The notes under the pieces are model-generated. The model was given only the letters and a program-made list of their open reading frames with translations, made no database searches and had not been told where the DNA came from. Shown here one piece after another: positions 1 to 6,329 of a stretch of 7,439 bases of DNA (within the stretch, counting starts at the first letter, position 1; the number at the start of each line of letters is the position of its first letter). Source of the stretch: Betaproteobacteria bacterium (lineage in GTDB: Bacteria; Pseudomonadota; Gammaproteobacteria; Burkholderiales; SG8-39); contig JAOUFA010000177.1 in the NCBI GenBank assembly GCA_029858545.1, positions 1-7,439 on the forward strand, read 5' to 3'. Made by a program: the position numbers and the translations under genes.

Positions 1-805
1 TTCCCTCGTCGAGCCGGCCGGCATCGCGGTAAGCTTCCAGCAGGCGCTGCGCGACGAGCGCCAGATAGGCGGGGTTTTGCTCCTCGATGCGCTTCCAGTA
101 CTCGATCGCCGCATCGAGGTGGCCGGCGACGCGCTCCAGATCGCCGAGTTGGATGCTCGCGCGCACGCATTTGCGATGCACCTGCAGTGCGGCGTCGAGG
201 CTGCGGCGCGCGGCGTCGACCCTGGAATGGGTCGACTCGCTCGCCGCGAGTTCGCACTGGTAGTGCGCGATCTCCTTGCCGCGCGACTCTCCCGTATCGA
301 CGGCGAGCTGCCTTGCCATGTCGCGCGCCTTCGACCATTCCTTTTCCTGCTCGTAGATGTCGAGCAGGAAACGATGCGCCTCGGCGGCGTGCGTGCCTCC
401 CGCCAGACGCTTGAACGCGTCCTCGGCGCGATCGAGAATGCCCGCCTTGAGATAGTCCAGGCCGAGATCGAACAGTGCCGCCTCGCGTTGCTCGGGTGCG
501 AGGTCGGTGCGGTCGAGCAGATTCTGGTGCATGCGGATCGCGCGCTCGTATTCGCCGCGCCTGCGGAACAGGCTGCCCAGCGCGAAGTGCAGCTCGACCG
601 TTTCCGGATCGATCTTCACGACTTCGAGCAGCGATTCGACCGCCTTGTCGGGCTGCTCGTTGAGAAGGAAATTGAGGCCCTTGAAGTACGAGCGCGGCAG
701 CGCGCGCGATTCGGAGAGCAGGTGCTTGATATCAATGCGCGCCGCGACCCACCCCAACACGAAGAAGATCGGGAAGCCGAGCAGCCACCAGTATTCGAAA
801 TCCAT
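1..805 (-). CDS. lapB: LapB (YciM) lipopolysaccharide assembly/LpxC-regulating TPR protein, 3' end cut by window
   Basis: The frame is open from an ATG at 805 to the window edge, giving 268 codons with no stop; the family is about 390 residues, so roughly the last third is missing. The N-terminus (MDFEYWWLLGFPIFF...) is a single membrane anchor at about residues 5-21. It is followed by the family-typical stretch ending SYFKGLNFLLNEQPDKAVE (residues 39-57), then helical TPR repeats (for example ELHFALGSLFRRRGEYERAI, 71-90). In E. coli the protein is inner-membrane bound with its TPRs in the cytoplasm, and works with FtsH to control LpxC turnover and so lipid A synthesis. The C-terminal rubredoxin-like metal site of the family would lie outside the window. 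The start is supported by an AGGGA 8 bases upstream and by direct adjacency to lapA, its usual partner. Identification rests on sequence pattern plus context and is strong. Confidence 0.93.
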   Translation of the reverse strand, partial: MDFEYWWLLGFPIFFVLGWVAARIDIKHLLSESRALPRSYFKGLNFLLNEQPDKAVESLLEVVKIDPETVELHFALGSLFRRRGEYERAIRMHQNLLDRTDLAPEQREAALFDLGLDYLKAGILDRAEDAFKRLAGGTHAAEAHRFLLDIYEQEKEWSKARDMARQLAVDTGESRGKEIAHYQCELAASESTHSRVDAARRSLDAALQVHRKCVRASIQLGDLERVAGHLDAAIEYWKRIEEQNPAYLALVAQRLLEAYRDAGRLDEG

Positions 806-813
806 GCCGCGAG

Positions 814-818
814 TCCCT
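814..818 (-). promoter_or_regulatory. Ribosome binding site of lapB
   Basis: AGGGA on the minus strand, 8 bases before the ATG at 805, within the 28-base lapA-lapB spacer. It fixes the lapB start, which matters because the gene is incomplete in the window. Confidence 0.7.
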
Positions 819-833
819 GGCCCGGCGCCGCGC

Positions 834-1145
834 CTACGCGTCCACGATGGGCGGCGACAATTGCCCGGTTTCGGCCTGAGCGGCGCTCTCCAGGGCGATG
901 CCCTGGCGTCGCGCCTCGCGCTTGAGGCGCGCGATCTCGCGCCTTTGCCGGAACACCACACCCAACGAGGCCAACACGCCGATCAGCGCGCCCGCGACGA
1001 AGAACGCAAACAGCCACACGACCAACGGCGCACTCACGGCAACATCGAAAATGAATCGCAGTGTCGCGGTTTCGGTGTTCTTCGCGGCGAATACGAGCAA
1101 CAGCACGAACAGCAGCAGCCGGATCGACCAGGTGACGAAGCGCAT
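834..1145 (-). CDS. lapA: LapA (YciS) inner-membrane lipopolysaccharide assembly protein, DUF1049 family
   Basis: A 103-residue protein with two hydrophobic segments: about residues 5-20, and about 40-64 (LVVWLFAFFVAGALIGVLAS, 41-60). Between them is a short loop containing the family-typical AAKNTETATLRF (20-31). A basic, probably coiled segment (RQRREIARLKREARRQ, 66-81) and a polar tail follow. The length and two-helix plan match LapA, a small inner-membrane protein encoded just before LapB that is thought to sit in the same complex. The ATG at 1145 has an AGGAG 7 bases upstream. The gene lies 39 bases after ihfB and 28 bases before lapB with no terminator visible, so cotranscription is likely. 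Similarity within this family is low apart from topology, so the call leans partly on gene order. Confidence 0.9.
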   Translation of the reverse strand: MRFVTWSIRLLLFVLLLVFAAKNTETATLRFIFDVAVSAPLVVWLFAFFVAGALIGVLASLGVVFRQRREIARLKREARRQGIALESAAQAETGQLSPPIVDA

Positions 1146-1152
1146 ACGCCGG

Positions 1153-1157
1153 CTCCT
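1153..1157 (-). promoter_or_regulatory. Ribosome binding site of lapA
   Basis: AGGAG on the minus strand, 7 bases before the ATG at 1145. It is one of the best Shine-Dalgarno matches in the window and supports this start. Confidence 0.75.
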
Positions 1158-1184
1158 AGCGGCTCACGGAGCGCGGGCCCCGCA

Positions 1185-1502
1185 TTAGTCCTGCGCCGGA
1201 CGAGCCAGCCCGGCCTCGGGTTGCTCGGCATCGACGCGCTCGCGCAGTTCCTTGCCCGCTTTGAAATGCGGCACGTACTTTTCGGGAACGCGCACCTTCT
1301 CGCCCGACTTGGGATTGCGCCCGAGGCGCGGCGGACGGTAGTTCAGGCCGAAACTGCCGAAGCCGCGGATCTCGATGCGCTGACCCTGCAGCAGCGCATG
1401 CGTCATCGCATCGAGCACCATCTTCACCGCATACTCGGCGTCCTTCGCCACGAGCTGCGGATAGCGCTCGGCGAGCCGAGCAATCAGTTCGGACTTGGTC
1501 AT
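1185..1502 (-). CDS. ihfB: Integration host factor subunit beta
   Basis: A 105-residue member of the HU/IHF family of DNA-bending proteins. IHF beta pairs with IHF alpha (not in this window) and bends DNA sharply at specific sites in transcription, recombination and replication. The N-terminus MTKSELIARLAERYPQL is IHF-beta-like. The core has RGFGSFGLNYRPPRLGRNPK (residues 46-65) with the intercalating proline at 64 at the tip of the beta arm. KYVPHFKAGKELRERV (75-90) forms the end of the fold. The tail after about residue 91 is some ten residues longer than in E. coli and looks polar and unstructured. IhfB rather than HU is supported by its place directly after rpsA, the usual position in gamma- and betaproteobacteria. 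The start has AAGGGGA just upstream. Confidence 0.97.
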   Translation of the reverse strand: MTKSELIARLAERYPQLVAKDAEYAVKMVLDAMTHALLQGQRIEIRGFGSFGLNYRPPRLGRNPKSGEKVRVPEKYVPHFKAGKELRERVDAEQPEAGLARPAQD

Positions 1503-1506
1503 ACCG

Positions 1507-1513
1507 TCCCCTT
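1507..1513 (-). promoter_or_regulatory. Ribosome binding site of ihfB
   Basis: AAGGGGA on the minus strand, ending 4 bases before the ATG at 1502. The 41-base rpsA-ihfB spacer shows no hairpin followed by a T-run, so transcription probably continues from rpsA into ihfB. Confidence 0.65.
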
Positions 1514-1543
1514 GGGCCGAGCTTTCCCCGCGACGTGCTCCGG

Positions 1544-3277
1544 TTATTGCTGGTCCGGATTGCGCGACGTATCGAGCTTGGCGCGCAACAACGCGCCGAG
1601 GTTGGTGCTTCCGGCGGCGCTCGCCGCCTGCTCGGTGCGGACATGCTTCATCGAGTCGGACTCATCGGCCATGTCCTTCGCCTTGACCGACAGGTTGAGC
1701 GAACGGTTCTTGCGATCGACGTTGATGATCATCGCCTGCACCTCGTCGCCCTCCTTGAGATGGCTGCGCAGATCCTCCACGCGGTCGCGCGAGAACTCGG
1801 AAGCGCGCAGATAACCCTCGACGTCGACCGACAGCAGGATCACCGCGCCCTTGGCGTCGATCGACTTCACCGTGCCGCTGACGATGCTGTTCTTGTCGTG
1901 CGCGGCGATGAAGTTGGTGAACGGATCGCCGTCGAGCTGCTTGACGCCGAGCGAAATGCGTTCGCGCTCGACGTCGATCGCGAGCACCACCGCCTCGACT
2001 TCATCGCCCTTCTTGAAGCGCTTGACGGAATCCTCGCCGCCTTCGCTCCACGACAGATCCGAGAGATGCACCAGCCCGTCGATGCCGCCGGACAGGCCGA
2101 CAAACACGCCGAAATCGGTGATCGACTTGATCTGCCCCTTGACCCGGTCGCCCTTCTTGAATTCGCGACCGAAATCGTCCCACGGATTGGGCATGCACTG
2201 CTTCATGCCGAGAGAGATCCGGCGCCGATCCTCGTCGACCTCGAGGATCATGACTTCGACCTCGTCGCCGACCTGCACCACCTTCGAGGGGTGGACGTTC
2301 TTGTTGGTCCAGTCCATTTCCGAGACGTGCACCAGGCCCTCGATGCCCGACTCGACCTCGACGAAGGCGCCGTAGTCGGTGAGATTGGTGACCTTGCCGA
2401 ACAGGCGCGTACCCTGCGGGTAGCGGCGCGAGATGCCGACCCAGGGATCCTCGCCGAGCTGCTTCAGGCCGAGCGAGACGCGATTCTTCTCGGCGTCGAA
2501 CTTGAGCACTTTCGCGGTGACCTCGTCGCCGACCGCGAGCACTTCGGTCGGATGCTTGACGCGCCGCCAGGCGAGATCGGTGATGTGCAGCAATCCGTCG
2601 ATGCCCCCCAGGTCGACGAACGCGCCGTAGTCGGTGATGTTCTTGACGATGCCCTTCACGGTGGCGCCTTCCTGCAGCGAGGAAAGCAGGTTCTGGCGCT
2701 CGGCGCCGGCGGTCTCCTCGAGCACCGCGCGACGCGAGACGACCACGTTGTTGCGTTTGCGGTCGAGCTTGATGACCTTGAACTCCATCGTCTTGCCCTC
2801 GTAGGGCGTGGTGTCCTTGACCGGACGCAGATCGACCAGCGAGCCGGGCAGGAACGCGCGGATGCCGCGCGCCATGACGGTGAGGCCGCCCTTCACCTTG
2901 CCGGTGATGACGCCCTCGATCTTCTCGCCCGATTCGAGCGCCTTTTCGAGATCGAGCCAGGCGGCGAGGCGCTTCGCCTTGTCGCGCGACAGGCGCGTCG
3001 CGCCGAAGCCGTCCTCGAGTGCTTCGATCGACACGGACACGAAATCGCCGAGCTTGACTTCGAGCTCGCCGGCGTCGTTACGGAATTCTTCGAGCGGGAT
3101 GATGCTTTCGGACTTGAGCCCCGCGTTGACCACCACGAAATTCTGATCGATATTGACCACTTCTGCGGTGATCACTTCGCCGATACGCATTTCCTTCTTG
3201 CTGAGGCTTTCCTCGAACAAGGCGGCGAAGGATTCTTTCAGGGGGGAACTGGACACGGAGGGAGCGACACTGGACAT
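1544..3277 (-). CDS. rpsA: 30S ribosomal protein S1
   Basis: Encodes 577 residues (E. coli S1 has 557) with six S1/OB-fold RNA-binding domains, at about residues 33-101, 118-184, 205-273, 290-360, 377-447 and 464-533. S1 sits on the 30S subunit and helps capture and unfold mRNA. Landmarks include ESFAALFEESL (15-25), NGIRAFLPGSLVD-like ARGIRAFLPGSLVD (136-149), KNITDYGAFVDLGGIDGLLH (212-231), HVSEMDWTNKNVHPSKVV (317-334) and DGLVHLSDLSW (400-410). Domains 3 to 6 carry the clearest RNA-binding repeats, as expected. The tail after about 534 is longer than in E. coli. I chose the ATG at 3277 because it gives the family-typical N-terminus. An upstream in-frame TTG at 3301 would add eight atypical residues and bypass the AGGTGG motif. 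The gene ends in TAA. It is preceded by a structured 181-base spacer. Confidence 0.98.
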   Translation of the reverse strand: MSSVAPSVSSSPLKESFAALFEESLSKKEMRIGEVITAEVVNIDQNFVVVNAGLKSESIIPLEEFRNDAGELEVKLGDFVSVSIEALEDGFGATRLSRDKAKRLAAWLDLEKALESGEKIEGVITGKVKGGLTVMARGIRAFLPGSLVDLRPVKDTTPYEGKTMEFKVIKLDRKRNNVVVSRRAVLEETAGAERQNLLSSLQEGATVKGIVKNITDYGAFVDLGGIDGLLHITDLAWRRVKHPTEVLAVGDEVTAKVLKFDAEKNRVSLGLKQLGEDPWVGISRRYPQGTRLFGKVTNLTDYGAFVEVESGIEGLVHVSEMDWTNKNVHPSKVVQVGDEVEVMILEVDEDRRRISLGMKQCMPNPWDDFGREFKKGDRVKGQIKSITDFGVFVGLSGGIDGLVHLSDLSWSEGGEDSVKRFKKGDEVEAVVLAIDVERERISLGVKQLDGDPFTNFIAAHDKNSIVSGTVKSIDAKGAVILLSVDVEGYLRASEFSRDRVEDLRSHLKEGDEVQAMIINVDRKNRSLNLSVKAKDMADESDSMKHVRTEQAASAAGSTNLGALLRAKLDTSRNPDQQ

Positions 3278-3458
3278 GGGGGAGAGACCACCTGTAGGCA
3301 AGGCCGCGGATCCACACGGGACGCCGCGGGTTAAGTTGTAAGAAGGTAGGGTGCCGTCGCACGGGGTTCTCCGCCCCGCCCGTCCGCCACCCGACCCGCC
3401 TGGAGACCCGGGAACTTCCCCGGATCAGCACCGCTCGTCAAGAATTGTTCCTCTGGAA
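3278..3458 (-). promoter_or_regulatory. Candidate structured 5' leader of rpsA (three hairpins, S1 autoregulation candidate)
   Basis: This is the longest non-coding gap in the window. Read on the minus strand it can form three hairpins. Hairpin A spans 3426-3405 and has an 8-pair stem GAUCCGGG/CCCGGGUC (one G-U pair) closing a GAAGUU loop. Hairpin B spans 3379-3361 and has a 6-pair stem GCGGGG/CCCCGU with loop CGGAGAA. Hairpin C spans 3329-3304 and has a CCGCGG/CCGCGG stem with a 14-base loop containing GGA. Between B and C lies a single A/T-rich stretch, TTCTTACAACTTAA (3344-3331). In gammaproteobacteria the rpsA leader folds into three hairpins and S1 represses its own translation through it. 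The similarity here is architectural only and was judged by eye. None of the hairpins is followed by a T-run, so they do not look like terminators. Confidence 0.4.
3288..3293 (-). promoter_or_regulatory. Ribosome binding site of rpsA
   Basis: AGGTGG on the minus strand, 10 bases before the ATG at 3277, followed by a pyrimidine tract (TCTCTCCCCC) running up to the start codon. It is a moderate match with long spacing. It supports 3277 over the upstream TTG at 3301, which lies before the motif. Confidence 0.55.
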
Positions 3459-4130
3459 TCAATCCTTCGCGCGCGGCGCGGATTCCCGGTACCAGTCGAG
3501 GATCTGTCCGACCACCTCATCCACCGTCAGCGGCGTGGAGTCCAGTAGCCGGGCGCCGGGCGCGATCGCGAGCGGGGCAACCGAGCGTCCCGCATCACGC
3601 GCATCCCGATCCTCAAGGTCCCGAGAAAGGGTGCGCAGATTAGCACTGATTCCTTTTGCTATCAACTGTTTATAGCGTCGCTGGGCACGCGCCGCGACAC
3701 TCGCGGTGAGGAATACTTTGAGCCCCGCATCGGGAAACACCACGCTTGCCATGTCGCGCCCGTCGGCCACCAAACCCGGGGGCTGCCGGAACGCCCTTTG
3801 CCGCGCAAGCAGTGCCTCGCGCAGTTCAGGAACCGCAGCAACCTCCGAAGCCCTTTTGCCGCACTCCTCACTTCGTAAGTGTTCGCTCACATTCTGGCCT
3901 GCCAGGAAGACCTGGCCGTCGCGGAAACTCGCATCGAGCCGGCGCGCGATCTCTGCGACCCGCGCCGCCTCGGTGAGGGCGATGCCCTCGCGCAGCGAGA
4001 CCAGCGCAACCAGCCGGTACAGCGCGCCGCTTTCCAGGTAGTGAAAGCCGAGCGCCTCGGCCACCCGGCAGGCGACGGTCCCCTTGCCCGAGGCCGAGGG
4101 GCCGTCGATCGCAATCACCGGCACCGTCAT
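3459..4130 (-). CDS. cmk: Cytidylate kinase (CMP/dCMP kinase)
   Basis: A 223-residue P-loop kinase that transfers phosphate from ATP to CMP or dCMP in the cytoplasm, for pyrimidine salvage and mRNA-turnover recycling. The P-loop GPSASGKGT is at residues 10-18 after the strand VIAID. The nucleoside-binding segment is YLESGALYRL (31-40), the central motif is VADGRDMASVVFPDA (121-135), and the lid/anion region is DLEDRDARDAGRSVAPL (171-187), followed by LLDST (195-199). Length matches the family (about 225). The ATG at 4130 gives the typical N-terminus MTVPVIAIDGPS and overlaps the aroA stop by four bases (ATGA), pointing to coupled translation. A longer frame upstream would only be the shadow of aroA. 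Compared with E. coli Cmk, three residues near the active site differ: E33 for Asp, A127 for Gly, S129 for Thr. Base composition dips within the gene (3631-3680 is 22 G/C out of 50). Confidence 0.97.
   Translation of the reverse strand: MTVPVIAIDGPSASGKGTVACRVAEALGFHYLESGALYRLVALVSLREGIALTEAARVAEIARRLDASFRDGQVFLAGQNVSEHLRSEECGKRASEVAAVPELREALLARQRAFRQPPGLVADGRDMASVVFPDAGLKVFLTASVAARAQRRYKQLIAKGISANLRTLSRDLEDRDARDAGRSVAPLAIAPGARLLDSTPLTVDEVVGQILDWYRESAPRAKD
3637..3665 (-). promoter_or_regulatory. Candidate sigma70-type promoter inside cmk, facing rpsA
   Basis: On the minus strand TTGATA (3665-3660, five of six matches to the -35 consensus) is followed after exactly 17 bases by TAATCT (3642-3637, three of six matches to the -10 consensus). 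TG at 3645-3644 sits in the extended -10 position. The element lies in a local A/T-rich dip in otherwise very GC-rich DNA. Transcription from it would start near 3630 and give rpsA a leader of about 350 bases. The -10 is weak and the dip could reflect protein constraint, so this remains a candidate. Confidence 0.3.
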
Positions 4131-5434
4131 CGCTCCGGCTCGCAAAGGCCCGCGAGCACGCTGAAGTACTCGGGGAAGGTCTTGGCCACGCAATCCGGAT
4201 CGTGGAGGCGCACCGGCACCCCGCCCAGCGCGACCAGCGCAAAGCACATCGCCATGCGGTGATCGTCGTAGGTGTCGATCGCGGCGCCCGGGGTCGGCAT
4301 GGCGGGCGGGGCGATGCGCAGAAAATCCGCGCCTTCGTCGACGCGGGCGCCGAGCTTGCGCAGTTCGGTCGCCATCGCCGCGATGCGGTCGGTTTCCTTC
4401 ACCCGCCAGCTCGCGATGTTGCGGATCGTGCTCGGGCCATCGGCGAACAGCGCGAGCACCGCCGCGGTCATCGCCGCATCGGGAATGTGGTTCATGTCCA
4501 TGTCGATCGCGCGCAGCCGGCCGTCGCCGGCGCGCGCCTCGATCCAGTCATCGCCCATCGAAACGCGCGCGCCCATGCGCTCGAGCACCTCGGCGAAGCG
4601 CACATCGCCCTGGATGCTACCGCGCCCCACCCCCTCGACGCGCACCGGCCCGCCGGCGAGTGCTCCGGCGGCCAGAAAATACGAGGCCGACGAGGCGTCG
4701 CCTTCGACGAAGACTTCGCCGGGGCTCGCGTAAGCGCCGCGCGACAACCGAAACGCGCGCCAGCCGTCGCGCTCGACCGCGACGCCGAAGCGGCGCATCA
4801 GGTTGATCGTGATCTCGACATAGGGCCGCGAGATCAGCTCGCCGTCGACCTCGACGCTCGCCTCGCGATCGGCGAGCGGCAAGGCCATCAGCAGCGCGGT
4901 GAGGAACTGCGACGAGACATCACCGCGCACGCGCACCGCGCGATCGAGCCGCAGCGGTCCGCCCGGATGGATGGCGAGCGGCGGGAAACCGCGCCTGTCC
5001 AGACAGTCGATGCGCGCGCCGATCGCGTTCAGCGCATCGACCAGGTCGCCGATCGGCCGCTCGTGCATGCGCGCGACGCCCTTCAGCCGATACTCGCCGC
5101 CACACAGCGCAAGCGCCGCGGTGAGCGGGCGAAAAGCGGTTCCGGCGTTGCCGAGAAAGAGTTCCGCGCGCTTGCCCGGAAACGCTCCGCCCGCACCGTC
5201 GATGCGCAGCGCCCCGTCCTCGCGCGTGCAGCGCACGCCGAGCCGCTCGATCGCCTCGAGCATCACGCGCGTATCGTCCGAGTCGAGCAGACCGCGCAGC
5301 CGCGTCGCCCCCCGGGCGAGCGCGGCCAGCAGCAACAGCCGGTTGGAGATGCTCTTCGATCCCGGCAGACGCAGAGTTCCGGCCGCGCGCCGCACCGGCT
5401 TGAGTTCGAGCCATTTCATCGCCACCCCGGCCAT
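4127..5434 (-). CDS. aroA: 3-phosphoshikimate 1-carboxyvinyltransferase (EPSP synthase, class I)
   Basis: A 435-residue enzyme that joins shikimate-3-phosphate and phosphoenolpyruvate to make EPSP, the sixth step of the shikimate pathway. Visible landmarks are LPGSKSISNR (residues 23-32, K27 and R32), LGNAGTAFRPL (94-104, PEP/glyphosate-site loop), MHERPIGD (123-130), DVSSQFLTAL (172-181, shikimate-phosphate site) and MDMNHIPDAAM (312-322, with D319 as the probable catalytic aspartate). RVKETDR (344-350) and YDDHRM (389-394) complete the set. The loop has the class I, normally glyphosate-sensitive form, with the usual Gly, Thr and Pro at 98, 99 and 103. Length is close to E. coli AroA (427). 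The start is ambiguous: ATG at 5434 lies 7 bases after the tyrA stop, and ATG at 5419 would shorten the protein by five residues. Neither has a strong ribosome binding site. Confidence 0.98.
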   Translation of the reverse strand: MAGVAMKWLELKPVRRAAGTLRLPGSKSISNRLLLLAALARGATRLRGLLDSDDTRVMLEAIERLGVRCTREDGALRIDGAGGAFPGKRAELFLGNAGTAFRPLTAALALCGGEYRLKGVARMHERPIGDLVDALNAIGARIDCLDRRGFPPLAIHPGGPLRLDRAVRVRGDVSSQFLTALLMALPLADREASVEVDGELISRPYVEITINLMRRFGVAVERDGWRAFRLSRGAYASPGEVFVEGDASSASYFLAAGALAGGPVRVEGVGRGSIQGDVRFAEVLERMGARVSMGDDWIEARAGDGRLRAIDMDMNHIPDAAMTAAVLALFADGPSTIRNIASWRVKETDRIAAMATELRKLGARVDEGADFLRIAPPAMPTPGAAIDTYDDHRMAMCFALVALGGVPVRLHDPDCVAKTFPEYFSVLAGLCEPER

Positions 5435-5441
5435 CGCGGTC

Positions 5442-6329
5442 TCAGTTGTCGAACTCGCCCTTTAACCAGCGCTCACGCGCCGCGCGCGCCGCGTTGAACG
5501 TCGTCTCCAGGCCCGCCGCGTCGGCCGCCGCCAGGTTGCCGCGCAACTCGCCGAGCCTGACGACATAGCGGTCGATCTCGGCGATCAGCGCATCGCGGTT
5601 GGCGATGCTGATGTCGCGCCACATCTCCGGATGACTGGAGGCGATGCGCGTGAAATCGCGAAACCCCCCCGCCGCGTAACCGAACAACTGCGCCGAGTTC
5701 GCGCGCCGCGCCAGCTCATCGACCAGCGCGTAGGCGAGCAGATGCGGCAGGTGACTCACCGCGGCGAATACCGCGTCGTGTTCCTCGGGGGTCATCGTGA
5801 AGACGCGCGCCCCGCAGGTCTGCCAGGCCGCGGCGATTCGCGCCACGTCGGCCGGGTCGTTCTCGGCAAGCGGCGTGAGCACCACGCGCCTGTCCCGATA
5901 CAGATCGGCGCGCGCCGCGCGCGCGCCGCTTTGCTCGGCGCCCGCGATCGGATGCGAGGGAACGAAGCGCGCACCGTGCGCGCCGAGGGCCGCGCGCGCG
6001 GCGGCCACCACATCGCGTTTGGTGCTGCCGCCGTCGGTCACCAGGGTCCGCTCGCCCAGCGCCGGCGCGAGCGCGGCAAACACCTTCGGGAACTGCGCCA
6101 CCGGTGTCGCGACCAGCACCAGGTCCGCGCCGCGCGCCGCCTGCGCCGGGTCGGCGGCGGACGAATCGATCGCGCCGCTCTCGAGCGCGGTGCGCAGATT
6201 TCGCGGATCGCGACCCACACCCACCACGTGGGCGCAGCCGCCCGCGGCCTTCAGCGCGAGCGCAAACGAGGCGCCGATCAGGCCGACGCCGATCACCGCG
6301 ACGCGTTCGAAACGGACCGGATCAGTCAC
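5442..6329 (-). CDS. tyrA: Prephenate/arogenate (cyclohexadienyl) dehydrogenase
   Basis: With a GTG start at 6329 this is a 295-residue single-function TyrA with no fused chorismate mutase. It oxidatively decarboxylates prephenate and/or arogenate in tyrosine synthesis. The N-terminal Rossmann fold has GVGLIG (14-19) and ATPV (74-77). The catalytic region has VPSHPIAGAEQSG (123-135, H126 the expected catalytic His), SHLPHLLAYALV (192-203) and FRDFTRIASSHPEMWRDI (223-240). At the end of the second beta strand the sequence is VVGVGRDP (35-42), lacking the acidic residue typical of NAD-specific enzymes, so NADP use is possible. The GTG overlaps the hisC end by 8 bases. An ATG at 6365 would add twelve atypical residues inside hisC. 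The GAGGAG next to it sits only one base away, too close to serve it well. Function is firm; the exact start and substrate preference are not. Confidence 0.94.
   Translation of the reverse strand: MTDPVRFERVAVIGVGLIGASFALALKAAGGCAHVVGVGRDPRNLRTALESGAIDSSAADPAQAARGADLVLVATPVAQFPKVFAALAPALGERTLVTDGGSTKRDVVAAARAALGAHGARFVPSHPIAGAEQSGARAARADLYRDRRVVLTPLAENDPADVARIAAAWQTCGARVFTMTPEEHDAVFAAVSHLPHLLAYALVDELARRANSAQLFGYAAGGFRDFTRIASSHPEMWRDISIANRDALIAEIDRYVVRLGELRGNLAAADAAGLETTFNAARAARERWLKGEFDN

Noticed and set aside
77..1814. Two long overlapping plus-strand frames (77-925 and 507-1814) opposite lapB, lapA and ihfB
   Set aside because: They run across three well-supported minus-strand genes and their spacers and have no recognisable protein features.
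3278..3301. An upstream in-frame TTG (3301) as the rpsA start
   Set aside because: It would place the AGGTGG motif inside the coding region and add eight residues not expected of S1; the ATG at 3277 gives the typical N-terminus.
1535..3334. A 599-codon open frame on the plus strand covering all of rpsA
   Set aside because: It is the antisense shadow of a highly biased GC-rich gene. Its protein is a low-complexity mix rich in Asp, His, Leu, Ala and Arg with no recognisable motif, while the minus-strand frame is plainly S1.
3405..3426. Hairpin A as a Rho-independent terminator of the hisC-cmk operon
   Set aside because: The stem is strong but is followed by a G-rich sequence rather than a run of T.
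3436..3441. TTGACG just after the cmk stop as a -35 box for rpsA
   Set aside because: At 16 to 18 bases downstream the sequences are GGAAGT, GAAGTT and AAGTTC, none resembling a -10 box, and they fall in hairpin A.
3869..3881. Inverted repeat CACTTcgtAAGTG within cmk as an operator
   Set aside because: Only five pairs with a three-base centre, inside conserved coding sequence, and no second copy was noticed.
4202..5497. A 431-codon open frame on the plus strand opposite aroA
   Set aside because: Same cause: codon bias in aroA removes stops from the opposite frame. The product is an Arg/Ala/His-rich string with no domain.
5907..5930. Alternating GC-rich tract that could form Z-DNA
   Set aside because: It encodes an Ala/Arg-rich part of TyrA and similar runs occur throughout this GC-rich window, so it is expected by composition.
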